64,000 nt of DNA from Gemmatimonadota bacterium (GCA_041390105.1 JAWKQO010000003.1:1-64000); one strand, 5' to 3'. Positions 11,494 to 20,212 are shown, counted from the stretch's first letter. Made by a program: numbers and translations. Notes: generated from the sequence alone by a model not told the origin.

Positions 11494-13632
11494 ATGAAGA
11501 GGTACAAGGTCGAGATTCGCTACGGACTCGTCGCCGGCATTCTACTGCTGGCTTGGGTGGCCGTGGCGTGGGTTCTTGCCCCTCGCCTCATCCGTTCGGC
11601 ATACGCGGGGGAGAGCTTCGGCTTCGTGAACGACCTCCTGCAGGGGCGAGCGGTCGTTCCGCTGGACCGCTACCTCGGTACCTGGGCAGCGCTGGCGCTG
11701 CGGGGGACGCTCTGGCTGCTCGTGGCGCTGCTCGGCGGACTGCTCCTCGTGTCGTTCCGCACGCGGTTCCTCGCGCTGCGCCGACGCTTCTTCCAGGCCG
11801 AGCCCACGGTCCCCTGGACCGCGGCCGTCGGGGCGGCCGCAGGGGTAGGGCTGGTCCTGGGAGCGGTCGAGGTCGGCGTTCGTGCGCTCAAGTACCACTA
11901 CGATCGAGTGTTTTTCGAGTGGTCCAATCCAGACGCCCTCTGGATGATCCCCACGTCCGAGGCGGCGCTCTTCGCCCTCCTCGCGCTGGGCTACGCGGTG
12001 GTGTTGGGATGGCCGGCACGGCGCCTGTCACTCAAACCGCTGCTGACCCTGCTGGTGGCCATGGGTGCCTGGAGCGTGGTGGCGTCCATGAAGCAGCTCG
12101 GCATCCACCCAGCCGCGACCGCGGTCCTGGCCTTGGGATTGGGCTTCCAGGCGGCGGAAGCCGCTGGGCGCGATGTGCGTCGCTCCTTGCGTCAACTCCG
12201 CACCCTGTCGGCGCTCGTCCTGATCGCATCCGTGGCCGCAGTCGTGTGGTTGCACCCGCTGCGAGCCCGCGGAGAACGCCAGCGACTGGCGGGCGCGGCG
12301 CCCGCCACCGCGCGAGGGCTGCCCAATGTCCTGTTGATCGTATTGGACACGGTGCGAGCGCAGAGCATGGGCCTCTACGGCTATGGGCGCCCGAACACGC
12401 CTACGCTCGCTCGCTTGGCGGACCAGGGCACGGTCTTCGATCGCGCGTATACCACCGCACCGTGGACGTTGCCATCCCACGCGGCGCTGTTCACGGGGCG
12501 TTGGCACCATGAGCTCTCGGCGGACTGGCTCGAGCCGCTGGATCAGCGCTATCCCACACTGGCGGAGTTCCTCGGCGGACAGGGGTACGAAACCGGTGGG
12601 TTCGTGGCCAACCTGCTCTACACGACCCGCATCACCGGCCTGGATCGTGGCTTCCACGTCTACCGTGATCACCCGGTCTCCTACGCCGAGTGGATCTACT
12701 CGGCCACCGTCGTGCAGAAGGTGGTCAATCGCGTGCGCGCGCTCGTGCCAGGCGGGTACAGCCTGTTCACGCGCAAGGTAGCCGCCGACGTCAACGAGGA
12801 GTTCCTCCAATGGGTGGACACCCTGGAGGGGCGCCCGTTCTTCGGCTTCCTCAACTACTTCGATGCGCACGATCCCTATGAACAGTTCGAGCCCCACACC
12901 TCCGTGGTGCGCGCGCAGGTACGAGACTCCGTGGCTGTGTCGGCCGGCGAGACGCGCAAGCTCGAGGATTGGGAACAGAACCTGGTCGATCGCTACGATG
13001 GATCGATCCACTACATGGACGCGCAGATCGGCCTGCTGCTGGACAGCCTCGACGCCCGCGGGCTGTTGAGCAACACGTTGGTCGTCGTCGTGGGTGACCA
13101 CGGAGACCAGTTCTTCGAACATGGCCTCGAGGGACACTCCAACAGCCTCTATCAGATGCTCACGCACGTCCCGCTCCTGGCCGTGTTGCCGGGGCGGGTC
13201 CCTGCGGGCCTGCGCGTGGCCTCCACGGTGTCCATCCGAGACGTCCCGGCCACGGTGGCCGACCTGCTGGGCCGGTCCGGCCCCGCACCCTTCGCGGGCT
13301 CGTCTCTTCGGCGCACCTGGGATGCGGAGAGCGGCTGGACGGGTGCGGAAGGAGCGCTCACCGAGGTGAATCCCTACCCGCTCGAAGACTTCGACGGGCC
13401 GGTCGTGCGCGGACCGATGAAGTCGGTCAACGTCGGGCCTCTGCACTACATCCGCTACGGCGACGGCGTCGAGGAGGTCTACGACGTCGAGCAGGATCCG
13501 GGGGAGTTGAGCGATCTATCGGGGACCGAACGAGGGCGCCTGGCCTTGCCCTCGCTGCGGCAGGCCATGCGCGACGTGATGATCAGCGGAAGTTTCCGGG
13601 CGCCGACCGATTCGTCCCACTCGGGACACTAG
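11494..13632 (+). CDS. Membrane-anchored sulfatase/phosphoethanolamine-transferase-like hydrolase
   Basis: A 712-aa protein with about six N-terminal TM segments (residues 10-260) and a periplasmic alkaline-phosphatase-superfamily domain (about 275-690). Metal-site motifs are NVLLIVLDTVRAQSMGLYGYGR and LVVVVGDHGDQFFEHGLEGHSN. The nucleophile region reads TTAPWTLPSHAALFTGR: a Thr-x-Pro-Ser motif rather than the Cys-x-Pro-Ser-Arg of formylglycine sulfatases. It may therefore act without formylglycine, as LTA synthases and phosphoethanolamine transferases do. GGAGG precedes the ATG by 3-4 nt. Its 3' end contains one copy of the 35-bp repeat, and its TAG interlocks with the stop of the convergent gene (CTAG). 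Confidence 0.88.
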   Translation: MKRYKVEIRYGLVAGILLLAWVAVAWVLAPRLIRSAYAGESFGFVNDLLQGRAVVPLDRYLGTWAALALRGTLWLLVALLGGLLLVSFRTRFLALRRRFFQAEPTVPWTAAVGAAAGVGLVLGAVEVGVRALKYHYDRVFFEWSNPDALWMIPTSEAALFALLALGYAVVLGWPARRLSLKPLLTLLVAMGAWSVVASMKQLGIHPAATAVLALGLGFQAAEAAGRDVRRSLRQLRTLSALVLIASVAAVVWLHPLRARGERQRLAGAAPATARGLPNVLLIVLDTVRAQSMGLYGYGRPNTPTLARLADQGTVFDRAYTTAPWTLPSHAALFTGRWHHELSADWLEPLDQRYPTLAEFLGGQGYETGGFVANLLYTTRITGLDRGFHVYRDHPVSYAEWIYSATVVQKVVNRVRALVPGGYSLFTRKVAADVNEEFLQWVDTLEGRPFFGFLNYFDAHDPYEQFEPHTSVVRAQVRDSVAVSAGETRKLEDWEQNLVDRYDGSIHYMDAQIGLLLDSLDARGLLSNTLVVVVGDHGDQFFEHGLEGHSNSLYQMLTHVPLLAVLPGRVPAGLRVASTVSIRDVPATVADLLGRSGPAPFAGSSLRRTWDAESGWTGAEGALTEVNPYPLEDFDGPVVRGPMKSVNVGPLHYIRYGDGVEEVYDVEQDPGELSDLSGTERGRLALPSLRQAMRDVMISGSFRAPTDSSHSGH
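13564..13598 (+). repeat. 35-bp direct repeat, left copy (sulfatase 3' end)
   Basis: A 35-bp sequence beginning gccatgcgcgacgtgatg and ending ggaagtttccg, identical at every base to 18472-18506 and in the same orientation, 4908 bp away. Here it encodes AMRDVMISGSFR near the sulfatase C-terminus, followed by APTDSSHSGH and stop. It contains the inverted arms CGGAA/TTCCG at its right end. Confidence 0.93.
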
Positions 13633-14768
13633 CGTCGCGCGTACACCGCTCGATCGATGCTGATCAGTCCTTCCGGTTGTTCCGTACTTGCGGAAAAGAG
13701 CATTCGCTCCCGCACATCGCCATCGGAGAAGGTCAGAGTCAACACCAACCCTCGAACGCGATAGGAGCCGGTCAGAGCGCTCCGACCGTCCCCGAAGCTG
13801 AATCGTCCACCGCGATCGAATGTGTAGGTGTTGACGCCGATATCGCCAGAACGGGCATCCGTCCATCGCCCTGCGAGCGACTCCGCCCGGACGGCTCGCA
13901 CCGGTCGGTACTGTTGGCCATCGAGACGGACGCCGTCGGCGGTCGCGGTGAACGTCCACTCCTGCGTGCTTCCGCCGTCCCAACGCACTGTTAGCTTGCC
14001 CGACGAGATCTCGTAGGTGCCACAGGTATCGGGGTTGCAGCGGGAAGGATCGAACACGCCCGATCCACCTAACGGGTGGAAGCGACTCACGCGCTGCCCC
14101 GGCATGAAGAGCCAGGTGTTCGTTTCGATCCCGCGGCCACCAGCGATGTCGACCTCAACGCGGTAGAACAAGCCCGAGGGCAAGGCGTTGACGACGCGCC
14201 CCGGTTCGATGGGGACGCCCGCTGCTGGGCGCGGCTCTCCATTCTGCCGGCCCGCGTTCGGCACGATCGGTGTGGACGGACCCGCTGCCGCCGCGGAGGT
14301 CGGCCGGACACTGTCGAGGAAGCGCGTGAGCTCGCGCAGAGCTACCTCTCCCCGAGCAACGCCGACGATAGGGAGCGTGCGCCCCTCTCGTGACACGGTG
14401 ATCAGGGCGGCAGTGACCGTCCCGTTCTGACCAACGATCTGCTGCGCACCCACCGCGATCACGAAGGCACCCTCGCGCCGGAGTCGCAGCTCGGGCGCGG
14501 ATGCCCCGACGGCGGGCTCCACATGGGTGTGCCAGGTGGAGGCGAACACGTCCTGCTCGGATCCGGCTTCGCTCCGGCTCGCGTAGAAGACGACGACGCC
14601 GCTCCCGTCTCCTCGTACGAAGCTGGCCCCTTCCTGTACGTTCCGGGCCGTCCAGCCGTCCGGCACGACGTAGCGTACGAACTCGAACTGATCGGGGGGC
14701 ACGACGGGCGACTGGAGGATTCCGGCGGCCAGGGCGACCAGCGCTGTGGGAAACAGGATTCCGGACAC
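13629..14768 (-). CDS. Exported protein of unknown function
   Basis: A 379-aa protein with a signal peptide (MSGILFPTALVALAAGILQSP). The N-terminal half (about 25-160) resembles bacterial stress or virulence-type secreted domains only in general character: VRYVVPDGWTARNVQEGASFV and a FLDSVRP ending. A low-complexity Ala/Pro linker follows (about 160-200). The C-terminal half has two tandem lipocalin-like calculated-strand blocks with CNPDTCGTYEISSGKLTVRW and LTGSYRVRGLVLTLTFSDGD, as in proteins where an expression is tested for TYSVSGNTLTL-like strands. The GTG start at 14768 has an excellent GAGGAGGTGAA. The stop interlocks with the sulfatase stop. It lies inside the repeat-bracketed segment. 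Confidence 0.75.
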   Translation of the reverse strand: MSGILFPTALVALAAGILQSPVVPPDQFEFVRYVVPDGWTARNVQEGASFVRGDGSGVVVFYASRSEAGSEQDVFASTWHTHVEPAVGASAPELRLRREGAFVIAVGAQQIVGQNGTVTAALITVSREGRTLPIVGVARGEVALRELTRFLDSVRPTSAAAAGPSTPIVPNAGRQNGEPRPAAGVPIEPGRVVNALPSGLFYRVEVDIAGGRGIETNTWLFMPGQRVSRFHPLGGSGVFDPSRCNPDTCGTYEISSGKLTVRWDGGSTQEWTFTATADGVRLDGQQYRPVRAVRAESLAGRWTDARSGDIGVNTYTFDRGGRFSFGDGRSALTGSYRVRGLVLTLTFSDGDVRERMLFSASTEQPEGLISIDRAVYARR

Positions 14769-14840
14769 TTCACCTCCTCTTGCCCGCAGGCCGGATGTAG
14801 CATTGGTTTCGAACCCGATTCTGGGTCGCCGCTACCGCAC

Positions 14841-15458
14841 TCAAAATAGGATGCCGAACGAGACCGGAATCGCCCGGATCGAGTGCGCGTCGATCGCACC
14901 GGCTTCGGTGTAGATGTTCTGGACTCGACCTTCGATGAACGCCTCTAGACGGCCGAGCTTGAGCGCGAGCCCGGCGCCACCGTCGATCCCGAACTCCACA
15001 GCGGACTCGGGGGTGACCAGACTGGTTGGGTCGGCTTGGAGGTCCTGGCGAACGTGGAAGGCTCCCACGCCCGCTACCACGTAGGGACTCACCGGCCCGA
15101 GGGAAAAGAGCCTCAGGTTGAGCGCGGCCACTCCGCTGAGGATCTGCGTATCGCCCTGCGCCGGACCGCCGAGCGCGTCGCGAATGTCGAACTTCTGATA
15201 CCCCAGGTTGAGGCGGAACGGTGGGAGCATGCCTGTGTCGATCAGGACGAAGGCCTGGCCATTGACCCCGTTCTCGAGCGCGTCGGCCACGTCACTCGTC
15301 GGAACGCTGACGCCTCCGCCGAAGCCGACCCGGAACAGGTGGCGCTCTGACGCACCCATCCGCATGTCGGGGACCTGGGCATGCGCCGGTCGGGCAGTCA
15401 GGAGTACGAACCACGCGAACAAGGCCATGCGGCGCCGGCCGCGGAAGACTGTCGACAT
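14841..15458 (-). CDS. Outer-membrane beta-barrel protein
   Basis: A 205-aa protein with a signal peptide (basic RGRRR, then MALFAWFVLLTARPAHAQ) and alternating amphipathic strands: FRVGFGGGVSVPTSDVADAL, LNLGYQKFDI, SPYVVAGVGAFHVRQDL, EFGIDGGAGLALKLGRLEAFIEGRVQNIY. It ends in Phe (VSFGILF), the usual C-terminal signal for outer-membrane assembly. It resembles small OmpA/OmpW-like 8-stranded barrels, but no ligand can be assigned. The start at 15458 (MSTVFRG) is preferred over an upstream one that adds an Arg/Pro-rich stretch. It is divergent from the SARP regulator. Confidence 0.8.
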   Translation of the reverse strand: MSTVFRGRRRMALFAWFVLLTARPAHAQVPDMRMGASERHLFRVGFGGGVSVPTSDVADALENGVNGQAFVLIDTGMLPPFRLNLGYQKFDIRDALGGPAQGDTQILSGVAALNLRLFSLGPVSPYVVAGVGAFHVRQDLQADPTSLVTPESAVEFGIDGGAGLALKLGRLEAFIEGRVQNIYTEAGAIDAHSIRAIPVSFGILF

Positions 15459-15589
15459 CTGAGGCCTCCGAGGGTGTGGCCAACGCCGGAGCCGCCGTCC
15501 GGGTCGATCCCGGAACGCCTCACCGCACACCGTTCCTGCGCACCTTGCGGCCCTCGAACCACCCGGCTGCCGGTCCAGGTGCGGTGCCG

Positions 15590-15619
15590 TTGCCGGCCCG
15601 TGCGTGGCGAATCTAGGTT
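15590..15619 (+). promoter_or_regulatory. Possible sigma-70-type promoter for the SARP regulator
   Basis: TTGCCG (15590-15595) and TAGGTT (15614-15619) are separated by 18 bp and lie about 55 nt upstream of the regulator ATG. Both hexamers match only part of the consensus, so this is tentative. Confidence 0.25.
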
Positions 15620-15672
15620 AGGCGCCGGCATCATCCGCCCATCACAAACGGATCATCCGGCCGTTCTCCCGT

Positions 15673-18453
15673 ATGTTGAGGCTTCGGCTGTTCGGCGGTG
15701 CCCTTCTCGAAGGGACCGACGGGCCCCTCGGCGGAGCCGCGACCCAGCGCCGCCGAATCGCCCTTCTGGCCGTTCTCGCCTGCCACCCGGACGGGATCAG
15801 CAGGGACCGACTCGTCGCTCTGTTCTGGCCCGAAAGCTCCGACGAGCGCGCGCGCCACGGCCTGGCCCAGTTGCTGTACGCGATCCGCAAGGACCTGGGG
15901 GAGGGCGCCATCGTGGGAAGCGCCACGATGTTGCGGCTCGCTCCCTCGGCGTTGGCCACCGACGTGAACGAGTTCCGTGCGGCCGTTGCCGCCGGAAACC
16001 TGGAGCAGGCGGACGCCCTCTACGGGGGCCCCTTCCTGGACGGCTTCTATCTGCGTGGCAGCCCCGAGTTCGAGCGCTGGGTGGAGGAGGAGCGGGGTCG
16101 GCTGGCCGATCGCGCGAACGGAGCCGTCGAACGTCTGGCACGCCAGTGCGCGGACAAGGGAGACGCCGGGCAGGCGGTGCGGTGGTGGACGCGGCTCGCG
16201 GGCCTGCGGCCCCTCGATTCGCGTGTCGCCCTCGCCCTGGTGCAGGCGCACGTGGCTGCGGGCGACACGTCGGCAGCGCTGCGGGCTGCCAGGACCCACC
16301 AGGTCCTCGTCCTTGATCAGCTCGGGGTGGCGCCGGACGCGTCTTTGTCGGCCTACGTGGAGAGGCTGAGGTCACGGGCCCCTGCCGTGCCCCGCCCCAG
16401 CACCGCGCCAGACGAGTCATCGCCGGAACCGCGTCCGGTCCCCGACGTCGTGCCGGAGAGGTCCGCCCCCCCGGGCGCCTCAATCCGCGCGACAGCGCGC
16501 GGCCCGGCAAGCCGGTGGCGGCGTGTGGTCGTCGGCGCCGGCGTCGCCTTCGCCGCCGCTTGGGGGCTGTTCGGATCGCACGGCCCGGCAGCCGGGCGCG
16601 GCAGTTCCGATCCGTTCTGGCTGCTCGTCGCCGATGTCGAGAACGACACCGACGACGACTCTTTCGACCGCACGCTGCCGCTGCTCATCGCGTCCGGCCT
16701 CCGGCAATCGAGTCGAATCTGGGTAATGCCGCCCGAGCGGGTGCGCGAGGCACTCGGCCGCGCGCGCCACGACCTCGACGGTCCCTTGGGTGCGGACCTC
16801 GCCCGCGAGTTGGCCGTCCGTGAGGGCGCCGCTCTCGTCGCAGTGCCTGCCGTCGCGGTCGCGGGCACCGGCTTCGACCTCTCACTGCGGCTCCTGGATC
16901 CGAGTAGTGGAGAGGTGTTGGAAGCAGTTGCGCGGCACGCGACTGACCGCGCGAACGTCATCGACGCGGCAGACGCCCTCCTCCGCACGTCGAGACGACG
17001 GCTGGGCGAACCTGCGATCTCTGTGGCCTCCCAGTCCGTTCCGCTCCCTCGGGTCACGACGAGCTCGCTCGAAGCGCTCGATCTTTACGCACGAGGAGTA
17101 CGCGCGTTCGGAAGCGCACGGGTAGAGGACGCGCGCGCGCTCTTCGAACAGGCGATCGCCCTCGACTCGGCGTTCGCCACGGCGCATGCAGCGCTCGGCG
17201 GATTGCTTTACTACATCAACTCGCCAGTCGACGCCGAAGTGCACTTCGCACACGCTCTGTCATGTGCCGAGGATCTGAACTGGCGCGAAAGCGCGTTTCT
17301 GCGCTCGAGCATCGACGAGTGGCGAGGAGATCGACGGGCTGCCGTCGAAGCACTGCGTCCCGTGCTTGCACGCGAACCGAGCAACCCCGCTGCTTTGAGC
17401 CGCGTCGCGTACAACCAGCTACGCAGTCGGGCACCTGCCGAAGCCGCAACCACTCTATGGCGCCTCGTCAAGTTCGACAGCCTGGATGCGAACACACGCA
17501 TCAACCTCGCAACCGCCGAGAAGGAGTTGGGTCACTACGAAGACGCGTTGCGCCAGTACGCACGTGCCTTCGCGCTACGACCGGAGCTTCGGGCCGCCAA
17601 CAACAACATCAACCTCGAATACGCTGGAACCTGGGTCTACGCCGGCGCTCCCGACTCGGCAGCAGCCGTCATTGCCCCGATGCTCGACGGAGATAGCAAC
17701 ACGCGGGCACGCGGGCTCCGATCGATGGCGTTCCTCTCGATGTTCGAGGGCGACTACACGCGAGCCCACGTGTTCCTGCAAGACGCCATCACACTCAGTC
17801 AGGATGCGGGGCAAACGGTGAGCGAGGTACGCAACCGGTTGCTGCTGGCTTCAGCGCTGCGGTTGACCGGTCACCCGACTGAGAGTCGATCACAGGTCGA
17901 CAAGGCGCTCATCGTCGGTCGCCAGGCAACCGATCCAACGCTCCAGTTCTGGATCGGACGGGCGCTGGTGCGATGGGGTGATGTGGGTCGGGCGCGCGGG
18001 GTTCTGGAGGCAATCGATGCGTCGAGGCATCCCGGCAGCCTACCCGGGCAAGCTGCCTCGGAGGGACTGCGCGGTGAGATCCTCATCGCCGAGGGAAGGG
18101 CACTCGACGGCATCTCGCACCTCGAGCGGGCCATGAGTCTCGACTCGAGCGCGCTCACGCTCGAAGGGGTCTCCCACGCGTCAGAGGTGGCAGGCCTGTA
18201 CGAGCGCGCCGCAGCGTTGTACTCCGAGCTCGGGCGGGGCGCCGAGTTCGGGTGGGAGGGGCAGGAGCACTGGCGCCTGGCCCTGTATCGCTTGGCGTGC
18301 GTCGAAGAGAGGCGTGCGCGCCACGACGCGGCCGTCGCCGCGATGCGGGCGTTTCTCGACGGCTGGGAGGGTGCGTCCGCGGAGCTGATTCCGGTTCAGG
18401 ACGCGCGGGACTTCCTCGCGCACACTTCGGCTCCACCAGCATGCCGCCTCTGA
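15673..18453 (+). CDS. SARP/BTAD transcriptional regulator with membrane helix and TPR domain
   Basis: A 926-aa protein. Residues 1-95 form an OmpR-like winged helix (LRLFGGALLEGTDGPLGGAATQRRRIALLAVLACHPDGISRDRLVALFWPE). Residues 97-245 form the bacterial transcriptional activation domain. One TM helix lies at about 282-300 (VVVGAGVAFAAAWGLFG). Residues 310-450 form a TolB-N/FlgO-like domain (FWLLVADVENDTDDDSFDRTLPLLIASGLRQ). TPR repeats run from about 460 to the end. This arrangement is typical of Gemmatimonadota regulators; cytoplasmic DNA-binding and periplasmic TPR sensing are inferred from the single TM. The target is unknown, though the divergent outer-membrane gene is a candidate. It lies inside the repeat-bracketed segment. 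Confidence 0.88.
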   Translation: MLRLRLFGGALLEGTDGPLGGAATQRRRIALLAVLACHPDGISRDRLVALFWPESSDERARHGLAQLLYAIRKDLGEGAIVGSATMLRLAPSALATDVNEFRAAVAAGNLEQADALYGGPFLDGFYLRGSPEFERWVEEERGRLADRANGAVERLARQCADKGDAGQAVRWWTRLAGLRPLDSRVALALVQAHVAAGDTSAALRAARTHQVLVLDQLGVAPDASLSAYVERLRSRAPAVPRPSTAPDESSPEPRPVPDVVPERSAPPGASIRATARGPASRWRRVVVGAGVAFAAAWGLFGSHGPAAGRGSSDPFWLLVADVENDTDDDSFDRTLPLLIASGLRQSSRIWVMPPERVREALGRARHDLDGPLGADLARELAVREGAALVAVPAVAVAGTGFDLSLRLLDPSSGEVLEAVARHATDRANVIDAADALLRTSRRRLGEPAISVASQSVPLPRVTTSSLEALDLYARGVRAFGSARVEDARALFEQAIALDSAFATAHAALGGLLYYINSPVDAEVHFAHALSCAEDLNWRESAFLRSSIDEWRGDRRAAVEALRPVLAREPSNPAALSRVAYNQLRSRAPAEAATTLWRLVKFDSLDANTRINLATAEKELGHYEDALRQYARAFALRPELRAANNNINLEYAGTWVYAGAPDSAAAVIAPMLDGDSNTRARGLRSMAFLSMFEGDYTRAHVFLQDAITLSQDAGQTVSEVRNRLLLASALRLTGHPTESRSQVDKALIVGRQATDPTLQFWIGRALVRWGDVGRARGVLEAIDASRHPGSLPGQAASEGLRGEILIAEGRALDGISHLERAMSLDSSALTLEGVSHASEVAGLYERAAALYSELGRGAEFGWEGQEHWRLALYRLACVEERRARHDAAVAAMRAFLDGWEGASAELIPVQDARDFLAHTSAPPACRL

Positions 18454-18471
18454 AGGCGCTGCAGGCCCTCC

Positions 18472-18506
18472 GCCATGCGCGACGTGATGATCAGCGGAAG
18501 TTTCCG
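18472..18506 (+). repeat. 35-bp direct repeat, right copy
   Basis: Identical to 13564-13598. On the leftward strand it includes the last codons and the TGA of the trypsin-fold gene. On the rightward strand, in the frame used by the sulfatase, it reads MRDVMISGSFR and continues as TPPESSDPAHPPR to a TGA at 18547-18549. That tail resembles the APTDSSHSGH tail of the sulfatase, with about 15 of 22 bases matching just beyond the repeat. It looks like a displaced or duplicated sulfatase 3' end. Confidence 0.9.
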
Positions 18507-19702
18507 AACTCCACCCGAGTCGTCCGACCCCGCTCACCCGCCACGGTGACCGAGCGGGCCCGCTCGGGAAGGACGTACTGCCGGAGGAACTGCTGGACCG
18601 CGTGGACCCGCGTCCAACCGGAGGGCAGCCCCTCGGCGGCGCAGTTCCCATCGTCGTCCACTCCACTCCAACTGGCCACTCCCACCTGGATGGGTCGCCC
18701 CTGGACCAGGGCGAAGGCACCGCTTCCATCGTCGTAGTAGCAGGACCCCACGCCGGGTGCCCCGCCGGCGCACAGCATGTCCGTGCTGATGCCTCCGTAG
18801 ACGTCGTTGCAGAGCGCGTTGGGAATCACCGGCAGATCAGCCCGTTGCAGCTGGGTGTAGAAGTACAGCCCGTCCGGGCTGATGGCCCCCCAGCCCACGG
18901 CCGTGACGTTGGCCGGGGGCTCGAGGGCGCCACTCGGCAGGTCTTCGAAAGCCAGCGCGCGGTGCACCATCTGGACGTCGCGAAGCTCGATCAGCGCGAC
19001 GTTGTAGGCGGTCGTGGCCTCATCGTAGTCGGGGTGCAGGATCACGCGCCGTGGGCGCACGTAGGTCCCACCCACATCGACGTCGGCGGTGCCGATCAAC
19101 ACGTCGGGTGTGGACGGTGCACCGTTGACGGTCACGCACGAAGCCGCCGTGAGCACCCAGGCACCGGCGATGAGGGTGCCTCCGCAGTAGAGCGCCTCGA
19201 ACGGTGGGGAATGGAACGGGTCGAGCACCGCCACCGCACCCGGGAATTCGGTCAGAGTGGCGTCCACTCCCCCCACGATACGCGCCGGGCCGGCCCCAGC
19301 AGCGTCGGCGGCAGCGAAGGCAGTGGCCTGGTTGGCCACCGTGCTGGTCGCGCTGGTGCTCGACCACCCGGGGGCCAGCGCCTGGGTCACCGTATAGACC
19401 TGGTCGTGGGGCAGGTCCGCGAACCGGTAGTCACCGTCCAGGTCGGTGGTGGTGGAGGATTCCTCGGGATCCAGAACGCCGTCCCCATTGCGGTCCAGGA
19501 AGACGCGCGCGCCCTCGATTCCCCGCTCGCCCGGATCCCGAACTCCGTTGCCGTCCGTATCTTCGAAGACCGTGCCGACGATCGTGAAACGAGCGTCCGC
19601 AGCGGCCAATGGGCCCTGAGCGGTATCGCAGGCGCCAACGCCTGCGAGCAGAAGCCCCATCGCTCCCGCGCCCGCGCGCATCACCCTCCCATTCGCCCTC
19701 AT
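18491..19702 (-). CDS. Lipoprotein with SdrD-like domain and catalytically dead trypsin fold
   Basis: A 403-aa protein with a lipoprotein-like signal (AMGLLLAGVGAC, Cys25). Residues about 40-105 form an SdrD/Cna-B-like domain with Asp-rich loops (FEDTDGNGVRDPGERGIEGARVFLDRNGDGVLDPEE). Residues 142-400 form a chymotrypsin fold with the zymogen junction ARIVGG. The triad is lost: LTAASCV has Ser188 where His is required, YNVALIEL has Asn234 for Asp, and the GDSGGP loop reads CYYDDGSGAF. Cysteines of the fold are retained. It is therefore a predicted pseudoprotease, probably a surface binding protein. Start at 19702 (MRANGR) chosen for the signal; the frame extends upstream. Its stop lies inside the 35-bp repeat. 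Confidence 0.87.
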   Translation of the reverse strand: MRANGRVMRAGAGAMGLLLAGVGACDTAQGPLAAADARFTIVGTVFEDTDGNGVRDPGERGIEGARVFLDRNGDGVLDPEESSTTTDLDGDYRFADLPHDQVYTVTQALAPGWSSTSATSTVANQATAFAAADAAGAGPARIVGGVDATLTEFPGAVAVLDPFHSPPFEALYCGGTLIAGAWVLTAASCVTVNGAPSTPDVLIGTADVDVGGTYVRPRRVILHPDYDEATTAYNVALIELRDVQMVHRALAFEDLPSGALEPPANVTAVGWGAISPDGLYFYTQLQRADLPVIPNALCNDVYGGISTDMLCAGGAPGVGSCYYDDGSGAFALVQGRPIQVGVASWSGVDDDGNCAAEGLPSGWTRVHAVQQFLRQYVLPERARSVTVAGERGRTTRVEFGNFR

Positions 19703-19764
19703 GGGAGCAACATGCGGACGAGCATCGGGGTACATCAAGGTGGATGCGATGCAGGCCTTGGTTC

Positions 19765-19770
19765 TATACT
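19765..19770 (+). promoter_or_regulatory. Probable -10 element for the GroES-like gene
   Basis: TATACT matches five of six bases of the sigma-70 -10 consensus and stands out in a GC-rich, divergent 126-bp intergenic region, 58 nt before the ATG. No convincing -35 hexamer is present. Confidence 0.35.
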
Positions 19771-19828
19771 TGTCGCGCCATCGCAGCAGACCCGATTGCC
19801 ATCGTGGGAACAAAGGGAGCCCGCCTCC

Positions 19829-20212
19829 ATGGACGAGCCGAGAAAGCGACTGATCGTGGTCGGGGACCGCGTGCTGGTCGCCCCCGAGGAAGGCGAGGAG
19901 CGCACCAAGGTGGGCCTCTACCTCCCGCCTACGGCGCTCGACAGCCAGGCCATCCAGGGAGGGACGGTGGTGGCGACCGGACCCGGCACCCCGATCGGCG
20001 CGCCCACCGAGCTCGACCAGGAGCCCTGGAAGATCGGGGCCGGAGAGGCTCGCTACCTTCCCGTGCAGGCCGAGCGCGGCGACTACGCGCTGTTCTTCCG
20101 CAAGGCCGCCGTGGAGATCACGTTCGAAGGCACGCGCTACCTGGTCGTGCCCCAGGCCGCCATCCTGACGCTCATCCGCACCGAGGGCGAGCCCGAAGCC
20201 AGCCTTTACTGA
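19829..20212 (+). CDS. GroES-like co-chaperonin family protein
   Basis: A 127-aa cytoplasmic protein of the Cpn10 fold. It has the typical opening RLIVVGDRVLVAPEEGEERTKVGLYLPPTA, a glycine-rich GGTVVATGPGTP and a C-terminal VEITFEGTRYLVVPQAAILTLI. It is about 30 residues longer than standard GroES, with an insert around DQEPWKIGAGEARYLPVQAERGDYALFFRKAA, and no groEL follows. It is therefore probably a divergent stand-alone paralogue rather than the main co-chaperonin. The first ATG inside the conserved block, at 19829, follows AAAGGGAG. Confidence 0.85.
   Translation: MDEPRKRLIVVGDRVLVAPEEGEERTKVGLYLPPTALDSQAIQGGTVVATGPGTPIGAPTELDQEPWKIGAGEARYLPVQAERGDYALFFRKAAVEITFEGTRYLVVPQAAILTLIRTEGEPEASLY

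Noticed and set aside
13599..18471. Integrase or transposase inside the repeat-bracketed segment
   Set aside because: All three genes in the segment were read through; none has a tyrosine or serine recombinase or DDE motif, so the mobile-element reading rests on the repeats alone.
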